A DNA stretch of 64,000 bases from JANOSH01 sp031415695. Lineage in GTDB: Bacteria; Actinomycetota; Acidimicrobiia; Acidimicrobiales; Ilumatobacteraceae. Positions 59,645 to 64,000 of the stretch are shown here, in pieces. How positions within the stretch are numbered: the stretch's first letter is position 1; each line of letters starts with the position of its first letter. The translations under genes were made by a program, and so were the position numbers. The notes beneath the pieces are model-generated. The model worked only from the letters and a program-made list of their open reading frames with translations. It searched no databases and was not told the DNA's origin. The stretch covers positions 40,045-104,044 of the forward strand of contig JANOSH010000050.1 in assembly GCA_031415695.1 (NCBI GenBank), written 5' to 3'.

Positions 59645-59698
59645 CGACTCAAAGTCGAAACACTGCCGGTTGGTGCCCAGACTTTCGACTCTGAGTCG
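59645..59698. terminator. Long hairpin between convergent acs and yajQ-family gene
   Basis: A 16-bp stem with a single A-C mismatch (59645-59660 with 59683-59698) and a 22-nt loop lies in the 173-nt gap between convergent genes. There is no T tract. Probably a bidirectional terminator, like those at 1401 and 39476. Confidence 0.5.
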
Positions 59699-59759
59699 GA
59701 AAAGCAGGTGCACGTCGGCCGCTGTCATGGGCTTGTCGACGCGACGGACCCGGTTCGGG

Positions 59760-60248
59760 CTAGTCGCGTAAGTTGTTGAACTGGAGGGGTAGCTCCAGGT
59801 CGGCTTCCTTGAGAAGTGTCATGACCGCCTGCAGGTCGTCTCGCTTCTTACTGTTCACACGAATCTGCTCGCCCTGGGTCTGGCTGGTGACACCCTTTGG
59901 GCCTTTGTCTTTGATGAGACGGTTGATCTCGCGGGCCTTGTCAGCAGAGATGCCCACCTTGACCGTGACGACCTGACGAACGGTGCTACCACTGGCGTCC
60001 TCGATCTTTCCCCAGTCGATTCCTCGCAACGAAACGCCTCTTTTGACAAGCCGTTCTTCGAGCACAACCTTTACGGCGCGGATTCGGTCCTCGCTGACCG
60101 ACCGGAGGGTCAGGATCAAGTCGGCCTGTTCGATCGAGGAGTTTGTGCCTTTGAAGTCGAACCTGGTTTCGAGTTCGCGTATGGCTTGATCGACGGCGTT
60201 TCGTACTTCTTGGTGGTCGACTTCGGAGACAACATCGAACGTAGGCAT
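59760..60248 (-). CDS. yajQ: YajQ-family nucleotide-binding protein (DUF520)
   Basis: A 162-aa protein starting MPTFDVVSEVDHQEVRNAVDQ, with RFDFKGTNSSIEQ, RGIDWGKIEDASGSTVRQ and KGVTSQTQGEQIRV, all YajQ signatures; two ferredoxin-like domains are expected. YajQ proteins bind nucleotides; some bind cyclic di-GMP and act as effectors. A GGDEF-EAL gene lies 345 nt away, which makes that role of interest here. The ATG at 60248 lies 7 nt after a TAAGCT box. Confidence 0.93.
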   Translation of the reverse strand: MPTFDVVSEVDHQEVRNAVDQAIRELETRFDFKGTNSSIEQADLILTLRSVSEDRIRAVKVVLEERLVKRGVSLRGIDWGKIEDASGSTVRQVVTVKVGISADKAREINRLIKDKGPKGVTSQTQGEQIRVNSKKRDDLQAVMTLLKEADLELPLQFNNLRD

Positions 60249-60255
60249 GGGATCT

Positions 60256-60261
60256 AGCTTA
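60256..60261 (-). promoter_or_regulatory. Leaderless-type -10 box (TAAGCT) for the yajQ-family gene
   Basis: Minus-strand TAAGCT ends 7 nt before the ATG at 60248; no Shine-Dalgarno is visible. Confidence 0.4.
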
Positions 60262-60311
60262 CGCGCTGGAGTGCAGTACCAACTTGGCGCTAGTCTCAGT
60301 GGCTGCACAAT

Positions 60312-60394
60312 GGGTCGGTGCCCGAGTGGCCAAAGGGAGCAGGCTGTAAACCTGCCGGCGTAAGCCTACGGCGGTTCAAATCCGTCTCGGCCCA
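60312..60394 (+). tRNA. tRNA-Tyr (anticodon GTA)
   Basis: An 83-nt class II tRNA. The acceptor GGGTCGG pairs with TCGGCCC (two G-U wobbles) with discriminator A at 60394. The anticodon stem GCAGG/CCTGC encloses CTGTAAA, anticodon GTA at 60346-60348. A long variable arm and the T loop GGTTCAAATCC follow. CCA is not encoded. Confidence 0.95.
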
Positions 60395-60404
60395 CAATCA
60401 CATA

Positions 60405-60439
60405 GCGTTCCCCGTCACTGTGGCGGGGAACGCCTTTTG
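60405..60439 (+). terminator. Intrinsic terminator of the tRNA-Tyr transcript
   Basis: GCGTTCCCCG (60405-60414) pairs perfectly with CGGGGAACGC (60424-60433), 9-nt loop, followed by CTTTTG. It begins 11 nt after the tRNA. Confidence 0.85.
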
Positions 60440-60592
60440 TCATTCCTCCGGCAGTACGCAGAGATGACGTTCACTTGACGAGTTCTTCACTCTAAGCAGT
60501 TGGTCTGCAGCGTAGCGTCGTATTTCAGTTCAGAAGGATTGTTCGAAGGCGGATGTGTGCTTCTCTCGGGTCGGCTAAATCCCCCCAAACAG

Positions 60593-62992
60593 ATGACGAT
60601 TGACCAGCCACCAGCGGTGGTGTTTCTGCGCGTTTGCATGGTTGCGGTGACGGCTGCCGTGGTGATTGGGCATGGGTTGCAATTGTCGCCGTCGTCGCCT
60701 ATGGGCCAAGTTGTGTTCCTGGGCGGCTATTTGCTGGTGGGAGTCATTGCCGCCGGGTTGTTCTTCGCTCGCGGTGCCACCGATGTCACGGCCTCGCGGC
60801 TGTGGCAGCTGATCGGAATAGCGGTCGCCGCCTGGGCTGTCGGCGCTTTTCTGGCGTCAGCCCGATACGTGGGCTTGATGTCGTTCGCCTCACCATCCGT
60901 GTCGGACCTCGTCCGGTTGATTGGTTACCCATTTGCGTTCTTCGGACTCGCCTCGCGTGTGCGCAGCGGACCGCTTCGTCGAAGTGCCTGGGTTGATGCG
61001 CTCGTGTGTGGGTTTGGCGCACTTGCATTTGAGTCGGCGATGACACTGGGCTGGATGCGGTCGCGAACCGATCTCAGCATGCAGTCGATGTTGATTACAG
61101 TTGTCTACGGGCTCGGCGACGTGGCGCTCGTTGTCATCCTTGTCGTCGGTCTCGGTGGTTGGCGACGGAGCCGCACATGGGGATTCATGACGATTGGACT
61201 CTTATTGTTTGCAATGGCCGACTCACTCATGGTGGTGGCCGGTCCCTCGTCTCCGACTAACGATGTGTTGTCTCGTTCTGTGAGCGCTGTCTGGCTCATT
61301 GGGCTCTGTGTCGTGGGGTTGTCCTCCTGGTCAGGATTCGCTACGTCGGCAATCAGCGATCGTCGCGAGAGCTCGTTGTTGCTGCCGTTCAGCTTCGCCG
61401 CGGTTGCGGTCGGGTTGATCCTTGTCGACAGGTTCCAGCGGATCGACGTGGCGTCTGTCGTGTTGGCGACTCTGTGCATTGTGCTCGCGGTCGTGCGGGC
61501 CGGAATGGCGGTCCGAGACCTTCGCATGTTGTCGGAGAGCCGTAAAGAGGCGCGTACCGACGAGCTCACGGGCCTCCCGAACCGACGGGCGTTCACTGAA
61601 ATGATTGCCGAGGCGGTCGAACGGTCAGCGTCCGTGTCGTCGCCGCTCGCCATACTGATGATCGACTTGGATGGTTTCAAAGTAGTGAACGACACGCTCG
61701 GTCATCACAGCGGGGATGAACTGCTGCGCGAAGTTGCTCGACGATTCGCCACGACGCTTGCCCCCGGTGACGTTCTTGCTCGATTGGGTGGTGACGAGTT
61801 TGGCGTTGTCGTACAACCCAGGCCGGCTGCGGGGTGGGCGTTTGAGGCTGGGGCGAGGTTGACCAAGAGTCTGAGCGAGCGATTTGAACTCGACGGATTG
61901 GCGCTTCGGGTGAGTGGCAGCGTAGGCATTTCGTTGTACCCGGATCATGCCGATACCCCGTCGGCCCTATTGCAGCGTGCCGACGTTGCTATGTACGAGG
62001 CCAAGCGGGCGGGCGGGGGAGTTCGCTTCTACAGCACGAACTTCGATCGCAATAGCCGTGAGCAGCTCGAGCAGCTGGAGCAGCTGCGGGTAGGCATCGA
62101 GTCAAGCCAGCTCGTTCTGTTCTACCAGCCGAAGGTGATGTTCTCGGACGGGAGCCTGAAGGGTGTCGAAGCCTTGGTCCGTTGGCAACATCCAACCCGG
62201 GGTCTGCTGACGCCCGACCAGTTCTTGCCCTTGGCAGTCTCGGGTGGGCTGTTGCCTAACCTCACCCGCGCAGTGCTCGGTCTGGCGGTGGCCCAGGCCG
62301 GCCGCTGGCAATACGAAGGTTCGCCGATTTCGATAGCGGTGAACGTCGGTTCGGCCGACCTTGTCGACCCGTCCTTCCCTGATCTGGTGCTCGGGCTTAT
62401 TGGGTCGTATCAGCTGCCGGCCGAACTGCTGACGATCGAGATTACCGAAGATGCTGTCATCGACGACCCAGTCTTGACTGCGGCAGTCGTGGCTCGTCTC
62501 CGCCATCTCGGCGTAAAGGTAGCGGTCGACGACTTTGGTGCTGGTTATGCATCGCTGTCGCATCTGCGGGAACTCGACGTGGATGAGTTGAAGATCGATC
62601 GGTCGCTGGTCGATGGAGTGGAACATTCAACGAGAGAGCAGGCGCTGGTCGCGAGTGCCGTCGGCCTTGCGCACGCCCTCGGGTTGGTCCTTGTGGCCGA
62701 AGGGGTCGAGACGCCCGAAGCCTGGGACCGTCTGAGAGAGATGGGCTGCGACATTGCGCAGGGGTATCTTGTGAGCCGACCATTGAGCGCCGGGGACCTA
62801 CGTGAGTGGATTGTTAATAGAAACAGGCCGGTCCCCATCTCTGGCCCGGTGTTTCTGGCATCTGAGCAGCCCGTAGCCCGCCGCGACGTGCGTCATCGAT
62901 CGCGGCGGCGTGATGCCATCATTCACGGGTCGGCTGATGCTTCGCTGACGGTGCCGTTCGACCGGGTGGGCAAAGCGACGAAGGCAAGCTAG
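60593..62992 (+). CDS. Membrane GGDEF-EAL cyclic di-GMP turnover protein
   Basis: About 799 aa. The N-terminal 290 residues form eight to nine membrane helices with no recognised sensor motif. A GGDEF domain follows, with TDELTGLPNRRAF, DLDGFKVVNDTLGH and active-site RLGGDEF (near 61783). The EAL domain has EALVRW (near 62167), NVGSADL, EITED, VDDFGAGYASL, KIDRSLVD, EGVETPEA and AQGY, so phosphodiesterase residues appear complete. Either activity may dominate. The start is uncertain: ATG 60593 is used; GTG 60557 and TTG 60500 are in frame. The 198-nt gap after tRNA-Tyr holds the terminator and TTGACG at 60475. Confidence 0.88.
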   Translation: MTIDQPPAVVFLRVCMVAVTAAVVIGHGLQLSPSSPMGQVVFLGGYLLVGVIAAGLFFARGATDVTASRLWQLIGIAVAAWAVGAFLASARYVGLMSFASPSVSDLVRLIGYPFAFFGLASRVRSGPLRRSAWVDALVCGFGALAFESAMTLGWMRSRTDLSMQSMLITVVYGLGDVALVVILVVGLGGWRRSRTWGFMTIGLLLFAMADSLMVVAGPSSPTNDVLSRSVSAVWLIGLCVVGLSSWSGFATSAISDRRESSLLLPFSFAAVAVGLILVDRFQRIDVASVVLATLCIVLAVVRAGMAVRDLRMLSESRKEARTDELTGLPNRRAFTEMIAEAVERSASVSSPLAILMIDLDGFKVVNDTLGHHSGDELLREVARRFATTLAPGDVLARLGGDEFGVVVQPRPAAGWAFEAGARLTKSLSERFELDGLALRVSGSVGISLYPDHADTPSALLQRADVAMYEAKRAGGGVRFYSTNFDRNSREQLEQLEQLRVGIESSQLVLFYQPKVMFSDGSLKGVEALVRWQHPTRGLLTPDQFLPLAVSGGLLPNLTRAVLGLAVAQAGRWQYEGSPISIAVNVGSADLVDPSFPDLVLGLIGSYQLPAELLTIEITEDAVIDDPVLTAAVVARLRHLGVKVAVDDFGAGYASLSHLRELDVDELKIDRSLVDGVEHSTREQALVASAVGLAHALGLVLVAEGVETPEAWDRLREMGCDIAQGYLVSRPLSAGDLREWIVNRNRPVPISGPVFLASEQPVARRDVRHRSRRRDAIIHGSADASLTVPFDRVGKATKAS

Positions 62993-62999
62993 AGGCGAG

Positions 63000-63533
63000 C
63001 TAGAGGGCGGTTCGCTCGTGCAGAAGGCATTGCATGAGTGCGACATCTAACCATCGCCCAAACTTACGGCCTACCTCGCGCTCGACCCCTATGAGCGTGA
63101 ATCCACATGCCACGTGAAGAGCACGCGAGGCGCTTCCGCTGGCCTCGATCCTTGCGAAGACCGCATGAAAGCCGTGCTCGGCGGCTTGATCGAGAATGGC
63201 GGTCAGGAGTTGTCGACCGACCCCGCGTCCGTGGACGGACCGGTCGACGTACACCGAATTCTCGACGGACGTCCGGTATGCGGCGCGCTCTTTGTACGGC
63301 GAGAGCGAGGCGAAACCGATGACCTTGTCATCGGCATCGGTGGCGACGATGGCAGCGAATGCTTGAGACCTGGCGAGTATCCACTCTTCTTGCTGGACGA
63401 AGCTGCGTGGGGTGAGATCGAATGTGGCGGTGGTGCGCTCGACCTCGTAGTTGTAGATCGCAAGTATGGCCGCAGCGTCGTTTCGGACGGCCAAACGGAG
63501 GTTTGCGGGTCTTGCCGTGGCGTGGTGCGACAT
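63000..63533 (-). CDS. GNAT-family N-acetyltransferase (phosphinothricin acetyltransferase-like)
   Basis: A 177-aa acetyltransferase. AAAILAIYNYEVERTTATFDL, NSVYVDRSVHGRGVGRQLL (acetyl-CoA loop R-x-x-G-x-G/A) and HVACGFTLIGVEREVGRKFGRW match the PAT/YncA group, which acetylates phosphinothricin, methionine sulfoximine or similar amino-acid analogues. The native substrate is unknown. TAGCGT lies 8 nt before the ATG at 63533. It converges with the GGDEF-EAL gene with a 7-nt gap. Confidence 0.87.
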   Translation of the reverse strand: MSHHATARPANLRLAVRNDAAAILAIYNYEVERTTATFDLTPRSFVQQEEWILARSQAFAAIVATDADDKVIGFASLSPYKERAAYRTSVENSVYVDRSVHGRGVGRQLLTAILDQAAEHGFHAVFARIEASGSASRALHVACGFTLIGVEREVGRKFGRWLDVALMQCLLHERTAL

Positions 63534-63541
63534 GACGTATG

Positions 63542-63547
63542 ACGCTA
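63542..63547 (-). promoter_or_regulatory. Leaderless-type -10 box (TAGCGT) for the GNAT gene
   Basis: Minus-strand TAGCGT ends 8 nt before the ATG at 63533, with no ribosome site. Confidence 0.35.
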
Positions 63548-63646
63548 TATCCGAGGCAGAACTCCGTGTCGTAACGAAATGGGTTGTTTGTCCGACCCTG
63601 TTGCCCGCTATGATCTCTCCCTTGGTCCGGGGATTTCTCCGCGTCC

Positions 63647-63719
63647 GCCCTCTTAGCTCAGTAGGTAGAGCACAGCCATGGTAAGGCTGGTGTCGTGGGT
63701 TCGACTCCCACAGAGGGCT
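63647..63719 (+). tRNA. tRNA-Thr (anticodon GGT)
   Basis: A 73-nt tRNA. Acceptor GCCCTCT pairs with AGAGGGC, discriminator T. The anticodon stem CAGCC/GGCTG encloses ATGGTAA, anticodon GGT. D arm TAGCTCAGTAGGTAGAGC and T arm GTGGGTTCGACTCCCAC are normal. CCA is not encoded. Confidence 0.95.
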
Positions 63720-63745
63720 CGAGCACCGGTTCGCCGGGACGCCCT

Positions 63746-63819
63746 GGCGGCGTAGCTCAGATGGTTAGAGCACACGGCTCATAATCGTGTGGTCGTCGGT
63801 TCGAATCCGACCGCCGCTA
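63746..63819 (+). tRNA. tRNA-Met, elongator type (anticodon CAT)
   Basis: A 74-nt tRNA. Acceptor GGCGGCG pairs with CGCCGCT (terminal G-U), discriminator A. The anticodon loop is CTCATAA, anticodon CAT. The anticodon stem lacks the three G-C pairs and the acceptor lacks the 1-72 mismatch of initiators, so elongator Met is preferred; a lysidine-modified Ile tRNA cannot be excluded. It lies 26 nt after tRNA-Thr and 40 nt before tuf. Confidence 0.9.
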
Positions 63820-63859
63820 CAAAACCCACAACCAACCCTGATTAAACACGGAGCACACG

Positions 63860-64000
63860 ATGAGTAAGGCAAAGTTTGAGCGTAATAAGCCGCATGTGAA
63901 TATTGGTACGATGGGTCATATTGACCATGGTAAGACGACGTTGACGGCGGCGATTTCTAAGACGTTGGCGGGTAAGGGTTTGGCGTCGTTTACGCCTTTT
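63860..64000 (+). CDS. tuf: Elongation factor Tu, N-terminal part (runs off the window)
   Basis: The first 47 codons of EF-Tu, the GTPase that delivers aminoacyl-tRNA to the ribosome. FERNKPHVNIGTMGHIDHGK is diagnostic; GHIDHGKT is the P-loop. GGAG lies 6-7 nt before the ATG. It follows tRNA-Thr and tRNA-Met, so it is probably in a tRNA-tuf transcript. Third codon positions are almost all T or G (only one codon ends in C), unlike every other gene here. Confidence 0.95.
   Translation, partial: MSKAKFERNKPHVNIGTMGHIDHGKTTLTAAISKTLAGKGLASFTPF

Noticed and set aside
63746..63819. Initiator tRNA-Met
   Set aside because: No 1-72 mismatch and no run of three G-C pairs in the anticodon stem.
1..64000. 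Insertion sequences, integrases, prophage genes or CRISPR arrays
   Set aside because: No transposase, integrase or phage-like protein and no regular repeat-spacer pattern was seen.

Overview
The window looks like the chromosome of a high-GC actinomycetote, most likely class Acidimicrobiia. The grounds are: an actinobacterial gene complement (fused Ada-AlkA, a geranylgeranyl-reductase-type flavoprotein, Rex next to heme genes); a bc complex built from split cytochrome b, Rieske, ferredoxin and c-type cytochromes; many GTG starts; and many genes that appear to be transcribed leaderless, with a TANNNT box 6-9 nt before the start codon. The class assignment is inference. The bacterium is an aerobic-type respirer with a very large investment in complex I. 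I see no insertion sequence, prophage or CRISPR array.

Layout. 1-5.8 kb: the end of proC, a possible small RNA, a SAM hydrolase, DNA alkylation repair (ogt, ada-alkA), an acyl-CoA synthetase and a membrane protein. 5.9-11.5 kb: rex followed by a tightly coupled heme operon hemA-hemD-HAD-hemB-hemL, with hemC absent. 11.6-13.6 kb (minus): a membrane cytochrome c and a geranylgeranyl reductase-like flavoprotein. 13.8-33.95 kb (plus): a 20-kb run of 21 recognised genes, starting with a quinol:cytochrome c reductase module (small membrane protein, 2x[4Fe-4S] ferredoxin, cytochrome b6-like, subunit IV-like, Rieske, diheme cytochrome c, membrane protein) and continuing into a complete 14-gene nuoA-N operon.

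33.9-39.5 kb: nitrogen/amino-acid metabolism (threonine ammonia-lyase, C26 amidotransferase, SDR, glutamine synthetase-like ligase, class I amidotransferase, GntR regulator). 39.7-45.1 kb: a secreted subtilase with a Trp-Ala-Gly-Thr-Arg repeat tail, a Ser/Thr kinase, a previously hidden 55-aa Gly/Ser/Lys-rich peptide gene, an ABC exporter and a choline-kinase-like protein. This is the most likely undescribed system in the window: a candidate peptide modification and export cassette.

45.2-56.6 kb: a membrane protein with an HEAVH motif, then a second complex I operon, nuoABCDHIJKLMN, which lacks the NADH module EFG and so probably takes electrons from another donor. It is followed directly by a MidA/NDUFAF7-type methyltransferase gene; the mitochondrial homologue is a complex I assembly factor. 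57.6-64 kb: acetyl-CoA synthetase, a YajQ-family protein, tRNA-Tyr, a membrane GGDEF-EAL protein, a GNAT acetyltransferase, tRNA-Thr, tRNA-Met(CAT) and the start of tuf, whose codon use is unlike the rest of the window.

Together, the heme genes, Rex, two complex I operons, the bc module, cytochromes c and acetyl-CoA synthetase describe a respiratory locus whose two NDH-1 forms could let the cell use NADH or a ferredoxin-type donor.
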